Source: Candidatus Hydrogenedentota bacterium
GTDB taxonomy: Bacteria > Hydrogenedentota > Hydrogenedentia > Hydrogenedentales > CAITNO01
Length of the DNA: 49,287 bases
NCBI GenBank assembly: GCA_903902895.1
Contig: CAIUWO010000631.1
Coordinates: 1 to 49,287 of the forward strand
Direction: 5' to 3'
Shown: positions 24,696-34,163 of the stretch, one piece after another
Position numbering within the stretch: position 1 is the stretch's first letter
How the letters are laid out: every line of letters begins with the position of its first letter
Notes under the pieces: generated by a model
What the model was told of the DNA's origin: nothing
The model's input: only the letters and a program-made list of their open reading frames with translations
Databases searched by the model: none
Translations under genes and position numbers: made by a program

Positions 24696-24785
24696 CCCAA
24701 TCCGATATATTTGGTTGCGCCGCGCCATTGCGCCGCGCAGCCCTGATGAGAGGCCTTGCATGTGATGTCTGGAGGTGGTGACTAG

Positions 24786-27700
24786 ATGCCGACAATTGCC
24801 AAACTGTCGCAGAAGCTGGATTTGTCCGCCGAAGAGGCGGTCGATATCCTGCGTAAACTGCACTATGAAATCGCGGGCGTTGACGCGGAAATCGACGATT
24901 ATCAGATGGACACTCTGATTGAGATCGACGAGGACCGCAGCGCCTTTGGTCGTTTGCTTGCCGCAGTCGAGAAGGATGAGGCCAACAAGGCCAAAAAGGC
25001 CAAGGCCGCCGCAAAGAAGACCGCGGCAGAGGCAAAGAAACAGACCGAGAAGATGGCCGCAGAGGTCGAAATTATTGTCGTTGCCGAACCGGTCGCGGAG
25101 CCGGTGGTTGAGCCGGCACCCGAGTCGGCCCCCATCACAGAGATAGCTGAGGCTGTCGCGCCGGAGTCCGTCGAGGCCGAGGCGGAGCCCGCAGGGGAAA
25201 CCGCGGTGCCGGAGGTCGTTTCGGAGCCTGTTGCCGAGCCCGATCCGCCTGAACTCCCGGTCGTTGAGCCCCCTGCTCCGGTCGAGGTGGCGGAAGCGCA
25301 GGTTGTTGAAGCGGCGCCAAAGCCGAAACCGCGCGCCGAGATCATGAAGGACGATCCGGTTCCTGTGCACGAACCCGGTTACGATGAGGAGCACCACGGT
25401 ACCGCCGAGGGTGACTTCTCCGATGAGTCCGGCATGCACGGGCACGTTGGAGAGGGTGTGTCCGCCGATGCCGCTGCCGACGAGGGGCCGCACGAACCCG
25501 AAGGCGCACTGGCGGCCGCGGAACGGCACCACGAAGAGGTTGAGCGCCGAAAGGCCGCAAGAAAGAACGAGCACCGAGACGAGAAGAGGGATGACCGCAC
25601 CGTCCCCGTGCCTGATCCGGATGTGGTGGCCCGGGTCATCGCCATGGACCAGAAACGCAAGGCGCAGCGCGCGGCGCAGCAGGCCGGCCCGCCCCAGCGC
25701 GCGGGACAGGGGTCGGGACCAGGAACCGGGGCTCCGGCACCCGGCGGCGGCAGCGCCCCCAGCGGGCCTAAATACAAAACACAGACGACCATCAGCTTCA
25801 CCGCGGGCGACGAGCGCGGCGAACGCAGCGGGCCGCGCGGCGAGAAACGCGGCGCGGGAAAGACTGCCAAGCAAAAACAGAAGAAGGCGGAGCGCCTGCG
25901 CCAGCTTGAGGACAATATCCGCCGCGAAGCGGCTGCGGCCGTGAAAGAGTACCAGTCCGGCGCAACAGCGGGCGGTGCAAAGAAACGCCGCCGCAAACGG
26001 CGTGACGAGGACGGGACCTCCGAGCACGAGACCCAGTCCGCCGGCACGATTCAGGTTGAGGAAAACATCACGGTCGAGCGCCTTGCCGCCATGATGGACA
26101 TCTCGGTGAGCGAGATTATCCTTGAACTGATGGAATCAGACATTCTGGCGACCAAGAACCAGACCCTCGATCTGGACCTCGTCAGGCAGATTGCGGACAG
26201 CCATGGGTTTGACGTGGAAATTTCGATTCCGGAGGAAGAGCAAATCTTCACAGAGGAACCGGACAATCCCGAAGATCTCGTGCGCCGCAATCCGGTCGTC
26301 ACCGTAATGGGCCACGTGGACCACGGCAAGACGACCCTCTTGGACAAAGTGCGCACGGCCAACGTTGCCGCGGGCGAGGCCGGCGGCATCACGCAGCACA
26401 TTGCCGCGTATCATGTCGAGCTCCCGACCGGCGGTGTGACCTTCCTGGACACGCCCGGCCACGAGGCGTTTACGCAGATGCGCGCCCGCGGCGCCCACGT
26501 CACAGACGTTGTGGTGCTGGTGGTTGCGGCCAACGACGGCGTGAAACCGCAGACAATCGAGGCCATAGACCACGCCAAGGCGGCCGAAGTGCCGATTGTG
26601 GTTGCGATCAACAAATGCGACCTCGGCAATGCCCAGCCCGACCGGGTGCGGCAGGAGCTGACCCAGTACGGTCTTCTGGACGAGCAGTGGGGCGGCAAGA
26701 CCGTGATGAAGGACATCTCGGCGAAGATGGGGGTGGGCGTCGAGGACCTGATGGAGCTGCTTGTGATCCAGGCGGAGATGCTGGACCTGAAAGCCAACCC
26801 GACGAAGCGCGCCAAAGGCGCGATTATCGAGTCGGAAATCACCATCGGTCTGGGCCCCGTGGCCTGGGTGCTGGTTCAGAACGGCACGCTGCGCGTCGGC
26901 GACGCGTTCCTTGCCGGCACCACCTACGGCCGCGTGCGCAGCATGACCAACTCCAAGGGCGAGGAAATCCAGGAGGCCGGCCCGTCCATGCCGGTCGTGG
27001 TCACCGGTTTCAACTCCCCCCCCGACGCGGGAGACGTGTTTATTGTGACCCAGGAGGAGCGCCTTGCGCGCAGCATCGCTGAAAAGCGCGCCGCCGCCCA
27101 ACGCCTGAAAAAGGGTCCGGCCGTCAAGCACATGACGCTGGAAGACTTCCATGCGCGCGTTGCCGGTTCGGCGCAGAAGACGCTGCAGGTGATCCTCAAG
27201 GCCGACGTGCAGGGTTCCGTGGACGTGCTTATGACGAGCCTTGCAAAAGTCGGCAACGATGAGGTGCGCGTTACTGTGGTTCATTCCGGCGTGGGTGCCG
27301 TGAGCGAATCGGACGTGCTGCTTGCCAGCGCGAGCGACGCCGTGGTCATCGGGTTCCACGTGACCGGCAACGCAAAGGTCAAGAAGCTTGCCGAGCAGGA
27401 GGGTGTGGACATCCGCACCTACCGCATCATCTATGAAATGCTGGAAGAGGTTCGCAAGTCTCTTGAGGGCCTGCTGACACCGGACAAGAAGGAAGTGGTC
27501 ACGGGCCACATCGAGGTGCGCCGCATATTCCACTCCTCCGCGCTGGGCAACATCGCCGGAAGCTACGTGCAGGACGGCGAGGTGACGCGCGGCGCAAGCG
27601 CGCGGCTGATCCGCGACGGGGTCATCGTCTACCAGGGCCGCATCGACTCGCTGCGCCGTGAAAAGGACGACGCGCGAAGCGTTTCCACCGGCTTTGAGTG

Positions 27701-27791
27701 CGGCCTCAAACTTGAGAAGTACGACGACATCCAGGTTGGTGACATCGTGGAAGTGTTCAAGATTGAGCAGGTTGCCAAGATACTGGCATAG
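24786..27791 (+). CDS. infB: Translation initiation factor IF-2
   Basis: 1001 residues. An IF2_N domain (1-60) is followed by a long Ala/Glu/Val/Pro then Arg/Lys/Gly-rich linker (65-410), a second IF2_N (about 420-470), the GTPase domain with [10 protein letters not shown] (about 509-518), DTPGH and NKCD, and the C-terminal domains that bind fMet-tRNA. Length and linker are at the long end for the family. It recruits initiator tRNA to the 30S subunit. The start ATG is preceded by GGAGGTG. The 90 bases before it hold no gene. Confidence 0.97.
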   Translation: MPTIAKLSQKLDLSAEEAVDILRKLHYEIAGVDAEIDDYQMDTLIEIDEDRSAFGRLLAAVEKDEANKAKKAKAAAKKTAAEAKKQTEKMAAEVEIIVVAEPVAEPVVEPAPESAPITEIAEAVAPESVEAEAEPAGETAVPEVVSEPVAEPDPPELPVVEPPAPVEVAEAQVVEAAPKPKPRAEIMKDDPVPVHEPGYDEEHHGTAEGDFSDESGMHGHVGEGVSADAAADEGPHEPEGALAAAERHHEEVERRKAARKNEHRDEKRDDRTVPVPDPDVVARVIAMDQKRKAQRAAQQAGPPQRAGQGSGPGTGAPAPGGGSAPSGPKYKTQTTISFTAGDERGERSGPRGEKRGAGKTAKQKQKKAERLRQLEDNIRREAAAAVKEYQSGATAGGAKKRRRKRRDEDGTSEHETQSAGTIQVEENITVERLAAMMDISVSEIILELMESDILATKNQTLDLDLVRQIADSHGFDVEISIPEEEQIFTEEPDNPEDLVRRNPVVTVMGHVDHGKTTLLDKVRTANVAAGEAGGITQHIAAYHVELPTGGVTFLDTPGHEAFTQMRARGAHVTDVVVLVVAANDGVKPQTIEAIDHAKAAEVPIVVAINKCDLGNAQPDRVRQELTQYGLLDEQWGGKTVMKDISAKMGVGVEDLMELLVIQAEMLDLKANPTKRAKGAIIESEITIGLGPVAWVLVQNGTLRVGDAFLAGTTYGRVRSMTNSKGEEIQEAGPSMPVVVTGFNSPPDAGDVFIVTQEERLARSIAEKRAAAQRLKKGPAVKHMTLEDFHARVAGSAQKTLQVILKADVQGSVDVLMTSLAKVGNDEVRVTVVHSGVGAVSESDVLLASASDAVVIGFHVTGNAKVKKLAEQEGVDIRTYRIIYEMLEEVRKSLEGLLTPDKKEVVTGHIEVRRIFHSSALGNIAGSYVQDGEVTRGASARLIRDGVIVYQGRIDSLRREKDDARSVSTGFECGLKLEKYDDIQVGDIVEVFKIEQVAKILA

Positions 27792-27805
27792 GCGAAGGCA
27801 CTTCC

Positions 27806-28087
27806 TTGACCATAGGTGTGCTTTATCTTGACCTGCTGGTGCCCGGCGCGCGTTCCCTGAAGGAGAAGCGCCGGGTGATCAAGGGCATGAAGGACAGGAT
27901 TCACGGGCAGTTCAACTGTTCCGTGGCTGAAACCGAGTTCCAGGATGTTTGGACCCGTTGCCGTCTTGTCGCCTGTGTCGTGAGCGGTGACAGCCGCCAC
28001 GCCAACACCCAACTGAACGAAATCGCCAGTTTTGCCGCGCGCCAGTTTGGCGCGGAACTGGCCGACTACCGGATAGAAATGCTATGA
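27806..28087 (+). CDS. ylxP: DUF503 (YlxP-like) small protein
   Basis: A 93-residue DUF503 protein, conserved in nusA-infB-rbfA operons of many bacteria and implicated with ribosome biogenesis, precise role unknown. Conserved features are the start GVLYLDLLVPGARSLKEKR and the segment FNCSVAETEFQDVWTR. It starts at TTG 27806 with AAGG seven bases upstream, and overlaps the following rbfA-nrnA start by four bases. Confidence 0.9.
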   Translation: MTIGVLYLDLLVPGARSLKEKRRVIKGMKDRIHGQFNCSVAETEFQDVWTRCRLVACVVSGDSRHANTQLNEIASFAARQFGAELADYRIEML

Positions 28088-29451
28088 GCCCTAAAGGTCG
28101 TTCCAATCGCGTCGGCGAACTGCTGCGTGAAGAAATCGCCAAGCTTATCTCGAGGGGTCTCAAAGACCCCCGCATCGGCTTTGTGTCTGTCATGGAAGTG
28201 CGCATGTCACCGGATTTGCACTACGCCAACGTCTATGTCAGCCTTTTCGGCAGCGAATCGGAGCGCAAGGGCTCGCTTATAGGGCTGCGCAACTCCGCGG
28301 GGTGGATACGCCGAGAGGTGGGGCAATTCCTGCGCATGCGCTACACGCCCGAGATTCGCTTCTTCCCCGACGAGACCCTGGACAACGTGTATCATCTGGA
28401 GGGGGTGCTGGACGAAATCCACACCGAACAGCGGCAGTCGCCCATGCTCGCGCTGACCCTGGAACAGGTGGTCGAGGAACTGCGCTCCGCCGAGTCGCTG
28501 CTGCTGACAACACACGTCAACGCCGACGGCGACGCGATTGGCAGCCTGCTCGGTCTTTGGCATATGCTGCGGGCCATGGGCAAAACCCGAAGCGCCATGG
28601 CCGTGGACGGCGGCGCGCCCCAGGCCTACAAGGCGCTTCCCGGCGCAAAGCGCATCCTTGGCGCCGATGCGGAGCCGCCCTCTTTTGACACTGCGGTGAT
28701 TCTGGACTGTTCCAGTTTCGAGCGCATCGGCGAAATTGCGCAATGGATTGGCCCGGCCACCAAGGTCATCGTCATCGACCATCACCGCGACCCGGGCCCC
28801 CCCGGAACGATGGGGCATATCGATCCGGCACAGGCCGCCACGGGCGAACTGCTCATGGACCTGTATGACACGGCCGGGGTTGAGATTCCCGCCGAGGCCG
28901 CGCTGAGCCTCTACATCGCCCAGATTACCGACACCGGCGGCTACCGCTTTTCCAACACCACCGCGGCATCCCATGAAAAAGCGGCCAGGCTTATCCGCAC
29001 CGGCATTGACGTCGCCTCCGTCAACAACGATATTTTCAACTCTCAATCACGGGCCAAGTTCGAGCTTGCGCGCCGGGTAATGGCGCACGCGGAGTTCCAT
29101 GTGAACGGCGTGCTTGCCGATTCCTGGCTTTCCCCCGGTGACTTCCACGAGGCGCTGGCCACGCGCGAGGACACTGAGGGAATCGTCAATCTTCTGAAAC
29201 ATACCGACGGCGTTCGCGTGGCCGCTTTATTCACCGCTTTCGAAGCCGGCACCTGCAAGGTCAGCCTTCGTTCACAGGGCGAATTCGACTGCGCGGCGTT
29301 TCTGCGCACCTATGGCGGCGGGGGCCATGTCGCCGCCGCCGGCGCAACGTTGGAGCTGTCCGTCGAGGACGCGCGCCGGACCGTTCTTCCGGCGCTTGAA
29401 AAGCTGCTTTCCACGCCTTCCGCGGACAACGACAGCGGGGTAAGTTCATGA
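28084..29451 (+). CDS. rbfA: Fusion of ribosome-binding factor A and NrnA-like DHH phosphoesterase
   Basis: 455 residues in one open frame. Residues 1-115 are RbfA (RSNRVGELLREEIAKLISRGLKDPRIGFVSV), the 30S maturation KH-domain protein. Residues about 122-450 are a DHH/DHHA1 phosphoesterase of the NrnA type that degrades nanoRNA/pAp: H144-x-N-x-D148-x-D150, D208, D232-H-H234, D283 and GGGGH (411-415). A Met at 121 has no ribosome site upstream, so a separate NrnA is unlikely to be started. In many genomes these two genes are neighbours in this operon; the fusion joins them with about a five-residue linker. Overlaps with ylxP and truB (ATGA) show tight coupling. Confidence 0.93.
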   Translation: MSPKGRSNRVGELLREEIAKLISRGLKDPRIGFVSVMEVRMSPDLHYANVYVSLFGSESERKGSLIGLRNSAGWIRREVGQFLRMRYTPEIRFFPDETLDNVYHLEGVLDEIHTEQRQSPMLALTLEQVVEELRSAESLLLTTHVNADGDAIGSLLGLWHMLRAMGKTRSAMAVDGGAPQAYKALPGAKRILGADAEPPSFDTAVILDCSSFERIGEIAQWIGPATKVIVIDHHRDPGPPGTMGHIDPAQAATGELLMDLYDTAGVEIPAEAALSLYIAQITDTGGYRFSNTTAASHEKAARLIRTGIDVASVNNDIFNSQSRAKFELARRVMAHAEFHVNGVLADSWLSPGDFHEALATREDTEGIVNLLKHTDGVRVAALFTAFEAGTCKVSLRSQGEFDCAAFLRTYGGGGHVAAAGATLELSVEDARRTVLPALEKLLSTPSADNDSGVSS

Positions 29452-30350
29452 GGAACGGGTTGCTCTTGGTGGACAAGCCGGCGGGCATCACGTCGCATGA
29501 TGTTGTGGACAGGATCCGCAGGGCCATCGGACAGCGCCGCATCGGCCACACCGGAACGCTTGACCCGAACGCGACGGGCCTGCTTGTGCTCTGCCTTGGC
29601 CAGGCAACCCGCCTTTCCGAATACCTCACCGGCCTGGACAAAGTCTACGAGGGCGTGATGCGTTTCGGCATTGAGACTTCCTCCTACGACCTCGACGGTG
29701 ATGTCATAGCAGAACATCCCGTTCCCACGCTGGACATGGCAGCCATACAGGACGTGTGCAACCGTTTTGTGGGGGACATCGAACAGGTCCCCCCGATGAT
29801 GAGCGCGGTGAAGGTGGGGGGGAAGCGTCTGTACAAGCTTGCGCGGCAGGGCGAGGTAGTGGAGCGCCAGCCAAGGCCGGTGAAGGTGTTCTCCTTCGAC
29901 GTTCTTTCCTGGACAACGCCGGACGCGGACATTCGCGTTCGGTGCGGCAGTGGAACCTATGTGCGAAGCCTGTGCCATGAAACCGGGCAGTTGCTGGGTT
30001 GCGGTGCGGCGCTCGCCGCGCTGCGACGCACGGCAGTGGGCCGGTACGCGGTCGCTGACGCCCTCCCTGTGGACGAACTGAACGAGCAGGAGCTTGTTGC
30101 TTCGCGTTTGATTCCCATGGACGACGCCCTTGACCTTCAGGTGGTGCGGGTTGACCGCGCGCGTGAGGCCATTGTCTCCACAGGCGGCGCCTTCGCGGCC
30201 GAAAGCCGCGAGGATGGAACGGCCCCGGTCCGTGAGGGTCTGGTTCAAATCAAGAACGCGGCGGGCAAACTGATCGCGCTTGGCACGGCCATGCCGTCCG
30301 CCATGGGCGTTCGCGTTCAGCCCAAGCGCGTGTTCCTGGAGCAGGACTAA
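29448..30350 (+). CDS. truB: tRNA pseudouridine-55 synthase
   Basis: The 300-residue TruB makes pseudouridine 55 in tRNA. The catalytic Asp39 lies in GHTGTLDPNATGLL, followed by KVYEGVMRFG (about 65-75) and CGSGTYVRSLCHETG (about 166-180). Length and motifs are complete; the C-terminus is a short PUA-like part. Its ATG overlaps the preceding stop, as usual for this operon. Confidence 0.96.
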   Translation: MRNGLLLVDKPAGITSHDVVDRIRRAIGQRRIGHTGTLDPNATGLLVLCLGQATRLSEYLTGLDKVYEGVMRFGIETSSYDLDGDVIAEHPVPTLDMAAIQDVCNRFVGDIEQVPPMMSAVKVGGKRLYKLARQGEVVERQPRPVKVFSFDVLSWTTPDADIRVRCGSGTYVRSLCHETGQLLGCGAALAALRRTAVGRYAVADALPVDELNEQELVASRLIPMDDALDLQVVRVDRAREAIVSTGGAFAAESREDGTAPVREGLVQIKNAAGKLIALGTAMPSAMGVRVQPKRVFLEQD

Positions 30351-30394
30351 ACGCCGCTGCGTGTGATTTGCCTGACCGCAGAGGGAACCCTTCG

Positions 30395-31330
30395 GTGCAG
30401 ATCATTGAAAACGTGCTGGACCACGCGCCTCATCCGGGCGGAGTGGTGCTGACCATCGGCAGTTTTGACGGGGTCCATCTTGGACACCGCGCACTGCTGG
30501 ACCGTCTTGCGGCCGAGGCGCGCGCGTCACGGTTGCCGGCGGCTGTAATGACCCTGCGCCCCCATCCCCGACAGTTCTTCAATCCAGAAAACGCCCCCAA
30601 CATTCTCACCAGCGACGGTCAGAAGGCCCGGCTCCTCGGCGGCATGGGGGTGGACACCCTCTTCTTTCTGCCCTTTGACGCGACCGTTGCCAACCTGGAC
30701 CGCGCGGCCTTCCTTGAGGATATAGTCGTGGGCCGCTGCGGTGCCCGAAAGATCGTCATCGGCCATGACTTTCGCTTCGGCCGGGGCGCACAGGGCACCT
30801 TTGAGTATCTTGCGGAGACGGCACCCGGACTGGGTATGGAAGTCTGCCAGATCGATCCGCTGTTTGCCGGCGGCCAGTGCGTGAGCAGCACCATCATCCG
30901 CGAGCGCATTCTTCAGGGCGAGCTGGAGTCCGTGCAGGGGCTTCTCGGGCGTCATTACGCAATTGAGGGCGAGGTGGTCCGCGGCCGGGGCATCGGAAAG
31001 CAGCTCGGTTTTCCCACAGCCAACGTGAGGCCGCACAATTCGGCCATACCGGCCCACGGCGTCTACGCCGCCGAGGCAATAGTGGACGGACGGCGCTGGA
31101 TGGCGGCGGTGAACGTGGGCATCGCGCCCACCATTCGGCAGGCGGAGATGACCATTGAGGCCCATCTTCTCGACTTCCACGGCGACCTGGTTGGCAAGGT
31201 CATCGAGGTGGTGTTCCACAAGCGCCTGCGGCCCGAAAAGAAATTCCCCTCGCTCAACGCGCTGATCGAGGGGATTGCCGCCGACGTCGCCGTCGTGCGC
31301 GAACACTTCCAACCCCGCGCTGGAGTCTAG
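30395..31330 (+). CDS. ribF: Bifunctional riboflavin kinase/FAD synthetase
   Basis: A 311-residue RibF that converts riboflavin to FMN and FAD. The nucleotidyltransferase domain has GSFDGVHLGH (22-31) and SSTIIRERI (about 168-176); the kinase domain has GKQLGFPTANV (about 199-209). I choose GTG 30395 with GAGGG nine bases upstream over TTG 30368, which gives the normal family length. It closes the rimP operon and is followed by a strong GC hairpin. Confidence 0.95.
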   Translation: MQIIENVLDHAPHPGGVVLTIGSFDGVHLGHRALLDRLAAEARASRLPAAVMTLRPHPRQFFNPENAPNILTSDGQKARLLGGMGVDTLFFLPFDATVANLDRAAFLEDIVVGRCGARKIVIGHDFRFGRGAQGTFEYLAETAPGLGMEVCQIDPLFAGGQCVSSTIIRERILQGELESVQGLLGRHYAIEGEVVRGRGIGKQLGFPTANVRPHNSAIPAHGVYAAEAIVDGRRWMAAVNVGIAPTIRQAEMTIEAHLLDFHGDLVGKVIEVVFHKRLRPEKKFPSLNALIEGIAADVAVVREHFQPRAGV

Positions 31331-31359
31331 CGGGCCGACCCCCGGGGGAGGCCGGCCCG
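31331..31359. terminator. GC hairpin between convergent ribF and sulfur-relay genes
   Basis: CGGGCCG and CGGCCCG arms enclose ACCCCCGGGGGAG, itself self-complementary. It lies directly after the ribF stop and 16 bases from the convergent gene's end. No long T-tract follows, so termination is likely rather than proven. Confidence 0.5.
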
Positions 31360-31374
31360 AATCTTGTCCGAACC

Positions 31375-33813
31375 TTAGATGAACAGTGTTGCGTTCGACT
31401 CGTTTGCCGCGCCGAGGAAAGCGCCCACCCCGCCTATTTCGATGCCGTCGATGAGTTCCTCCGGCTTGAGACCCATGACGTCCATCGACATGGAGCATGC
31501 AACCATTTTGATGCCAGCCGACTGCGCTGCGGCGATAAGTTCGGGCAACGACATGACCTTTTTGTCCTTCATGACCATCTTCATCATAACCGTGCCCATG
31601 CCGCCCATGTTCATCTTGGACAGTTTGAGGCGGTTGGCGCCGCGGGGCATCATCCAGCCGAACATGCGGTCCATGAAGCCCTTGCTCACACTTGGGGGAT
31701 TGTCCTTGCGCAGGGCGTTGAGCCCCCAGAAGGTGAAGAATATGGTCGTCTTGCTTCCCATGGCGGCAGCGCCGTTCGCAATAACGAAGGCTGCGAGAAC
31801 CTTGTCAAGGTCGCCGGAGAAGCACACGATAGTCTTGCCGGTCGCTGCCGGTGTGGAAACGGGGGAGGAGGCGGGGGATGGGGCCGCGCCGCGCTGAACG
31901 CGGGCGACATAGCGGCCGGCGGCGGATTTCACTTCGAGCAGGGTGTTACCGGTGCTGGCGCACCATGCGGGAATGTCCGCCGCGAATCCCGGGTCAGATG
32001 CGACCACCTCAAGAACCTCGCCGGAATGCATGGTGTCCATGCTCTTCTTGACCTGCACCATGGGGCCGGGGCATTGCAGCCCGCACACGTCAAGCTGGAC
32101 CGTCTTCTCGGACATGATAGCCTTCTCCTTTTTCGGCGCTTCCTGGAAGCATGTGCCCTTGTCGCAGCGGGGTGCGGCCACGTGGCCTGCCTTGTCCATG
32201 GCGTGGTACCAGCACCAGGTGCGGTACCCCCCGTTCAGATTGCGCACACGAAATCCTTTTTGTGTGAGCATGCGCTCGGCAATGTAGCCGCGCAGGCCGA
32301 CGGCGCAGTACAGGGCGATGTCCCTTTCCTGGGGCAGTTCGCCGAGACGGTCGCTCAACTCATCCAGGGGGATAATAACCGCGCCCGGCACCACACCGGC
32401 CTCGGCCTCGGCGGGCATGCGCACATCGAGCCAAAACACATCGCTGGCAACCTCATCGGGCTCTATCATCCTGGTGTCGCCGCGCAGCATGTTGGACGCG
32501 ACAAAGCCGAGCATGTTTATACCGTGCTTGGCGGCGCCCCACTGCGGCGAATAGGCCAGTTCGAGTTGTTCCAGATCATAGACCGAGAGGCCGCCCCGCA
32601 TGGCCGTGGCAATCACGTCGATACCCACCTCCACGCCGTCCGTGCCAACCATCTGCGCGCCAAAGATTCCGCCATCGTCGGAAAAGAGCATTTTCATGCC
32701 CACCATCTGGGCGTCGGGGTAATACTTGGCATGCTGCGTGGGGTGCGCATACACGCGTTTGTAGGCCATACCGGCGGCCTTGAGGCGTTTCTCCGTCCAG
32801 CCGGTTTGCGCGGCGGCAAGATTGAAAACCTTGACGATAGAGCTTCCCTGTATACCGGGGTACTTGCTGGCGCGGCCGCAGATGACGTCTGCCGCGATGC
32901 GTCCCTGGCGGTTCGCGGGACCGGCCAGCGGCACCGCCGTGGGAATATTGGTCACCACATCGCGCACCTCGACCGCATCGCCCACGGCGAAGATGTTGGG
33001 ATCGCTTGTCCGCATGGCCTCATCCACGGCAACGTGCCCACGGGCACCCAGTTTAAGTCCCGCCTGTTTTGCGAGATCAGACCTCGGGCGCACCCCCGCG
33101 CACATGCACACAAAGTCCGCGCGCAGCTGTCTTCCATCGCGCAGAACGACGTGGTCAATCCCGATGCGCTCCACCGCGTTGGACAGCTCCAGGTTCACGC
33201 CGTTCAGCCGGAGTTCCTGCGCGAGGGGGGCGGTCATCTCCCGGTCCATCGGTGCAAGCACTTGGTCCAAGACTTCAACCACATGCACCTTCAGGCCCCG
33301 TTCGCGCAGGTTTTCGGCCAGTTCGAGACCGATAAACCCGGCCCCGATGACGCAGACGGCCTTGGCCCTGCCTGCCGCTTCGGCAATGCTGTCCATGTCA
33401 GCCAGGTTGCTCAAAATGAAGACATGGGAAGCGTCGGCACCGGGGATAGGAAGGCGCACCGGCTCGGCACCGGTGGCTAGGACCAACTGGTCATATTCCT
33501 CTTCGCGCATCGCGCCGGTGTCGAGGTTCCTGACAGTCACTGTCCGCCCTGCAGCGTCCACTGACATGACTTCATGCCGCGTGAAAATATCCAGCCCGTA
33601 CCGAGAGCGCAGGCTTCCGGGGGTCTGCACCGCCATGCTGCCACGGTCGTTGATTATGCCGCCAATGTAATAGGGCATGCCGCAGTTCGCAAAGGAAACG
33701 TCCGGTCCCTTTTCGAACACCGTGACGTCCAGCGATGCGTCCAGCCGTTTCAGCCGGGCGGCGCAGCTCATGCCTCCCGCGACGCCACCCACAACGATAA
33801 TCCTCTTCGCCAT
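31375..33813 (-). CDS. Four-domain sulfur-trafficking protein: CoA-disulfide reductase, rhodanese, TusA, DsrE2
   Basis: 812 residues. Residues 1-440 are an FAD/NAD(P)H CoA-disulfide reductase with GGVAGG (9-14) and the redox Cys44 in SFANCGMPYY. Residues 455-545 are rhodanese with Cys503 in ALYCAVGLRG. Residues 568-643 are TusA with the CPGP Cys581. Residues 659-812 are DsrE2-like with a conserved Cys in VACSMSMDVMG. Together they would reduce persulfides or CoA-disulfide and pass sulfane sulfur along cysteines. ATG 33813 has GGAGA seven bases upstream; the longer start lacks one. It lies 44 bases after a CsoR-family regulator. A good ribosome site precedes Met567, so a TusA-DsrE2 protein may also be made. 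Confidence 0.9.
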   Translation of the reverse strand: MAKRIIVVGGVAGGMSCAARLKRLDASLDVTVFEKGPDVSFANCGMPYYIGGIINDRGSMAVQTPGSLRSRYGLDIFTRHEVMSVDAAGRTVTVRNLDTGAMREEEYDQLVLATGAEPVRLPIPGADASHVFILSNLADMDSIAEAAGRAKAVCVIGAGFIGLELAENLRERGLKVHVVEVLDQVLAPMDREMTAPLAQELRLNGVNLELSNAVERIGIDHVVLRDGRQLRADFVCMCAGVRPRSDLAKQAGLKLGARGHVAVDEAMRTSDPNIFAVGDAVEVRDVVTNIPTAVPLAGPANRQGRIAADVICGRASKYPGIQGSSIVKVFNLAAAQTGWTEKRLKAAGMAYKRVYAHPTQHAKYYPDAQMVGMKMLFSDDGGIFGAQMVGTDGVEVGIDVIATAMRGGLSVYDLEQLELAYSPQWGAAKHGINMLGFVASNMLRGDTRMIEPDEVASDVFWLDVRMPAEAEAGVVPGAVIIPLDELSDRLGELPQERDIALYCAVGLRGYIAERMLTQKGFRVRNLNGGYRTWCWYHAMDKAGHVAAPRCDKGTCFQEAPKKEKAIMSEKTVQLDVCGLQCPGPMVQVKKSMDTMHSGEVLEVVASDPGFAADIPAWCASTGNTLLEVKSAAGRYVARVQRGAAPSPASSPVSTPAATGKTIVCFSGDLDKVLAAFVIANGAAAMGSKTTIFFTFWGLNALRKDNPPSVSKGFMDRMFGWMMPRGANRLKLSKMNMGGMGTVMMKMVMKDKKVMSLPELIAAAQSAGIKMVACSMSMDVMGLKPEELIDGIEIGGVGAFLGAANESNATLFI
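32113..32130 (-). promoter_or_regulatory. Internal ribosome-binding site and ATG before the TusA domain
   Basis: Inside the fusion gene AAGGAG (32125-32130 on the minus strand) is nine bases upstream of an in-frame ATG (32115) that begins MSEKTVQLDVCGL, a normal TusA N-terminus. This would yield a 246-residue TusA-DsrE2 protein. It is either a used second start or a relic of once separate genes. Confidence 0.55.
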
Positions 33814-33857
33814 AATTAAATCTCCAACGATTGGGTCGTGTAACAAAGATTGCCGGA

Positions 33858-34133
33858 TTAGGAAAATCTCCCAAACATATCGCTAAGTTCCCGCATAATC
33901 CGCACCCGGTCCGCCTCCGACTCGGCCGCGCGGCCCAGGCAGGATTCAAGATGCCTGGCAACAATCATGCGGGCTGTCGCCCGAATGGCCCCGTCGATCG
34001 CGGCCAGTTGGCGCAGGATATCCACGCAGTCACGCTCCTCTTCCATCATCTTCCGAATCCCGCGCATCTGTCCCTCGGCGCGGCTCAGTCTGGCGGCGAT
34101 AGCCGCCCTGCATTTGTCGTCTTTGGTTGTCAT
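33858..34133 (-). CDS. csoR: CsoR/FrmR/CstR-family (DUF156) transcriptional repressor
   Basis: A 91-residue all-helical repressor. The sensing triad stands at C36 (RDCVDILRQLAA), H61 and C65 (RHLESCL), the exact positions of copper-sensing CsoR; an additional Cys8 is present. The start at ATG 34133 has AAGGA seven bases upstream; the longer frame covers the promoter and operator. Its neighbour is the CoADR-rhodanese-TusA-DsrE2 fusion, a typical target of the persulfide sensor CstR. The gene is preceded by a CsoR-type operator. So either copper or sulfane sulfur is sensed; context favours sulfur, ligands allow copper. Confidence 0.9.
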   Translation of the reverse strand: MTTKDDKCRAAIAARLSRAEGQMRGIRKMMEEERDCVDILRQLAAIDGAIRATARMIVARHLESCLGRAAESEADRVRIMRELSDMFGRFS

Positions 34134-34145
34134 CTCAGCATCCTT

Positions 34146-34162
34146 ATACCCCTTGGGGGTAT
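34146..34162. promoter_or_regulatory. CsoR-type operator
   Basis: ATACCCCTTGGGGGTAT is a nearly perfect palindrome with the C/G tracts and flanking ATA/TAT typical of CsoR/CstR operators. It sits immediately after the -10 of the minus-strand promoter, 12 bases from the csoR start codon, ideal for autorepression. Confidence 0.8.
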
Positions 34163-34163
34163 C

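Noticed and set aside
24696-24785. tRNA or small RNA between nusA and infB
   Set aside because: No cloverleaf or terminator visible; only 90 bases with a ribosome site.
32026-33480. 484-codon plus-strand frame antisense to the sulfur-relay gene
   Set aside because: Shadow frame with no family features.
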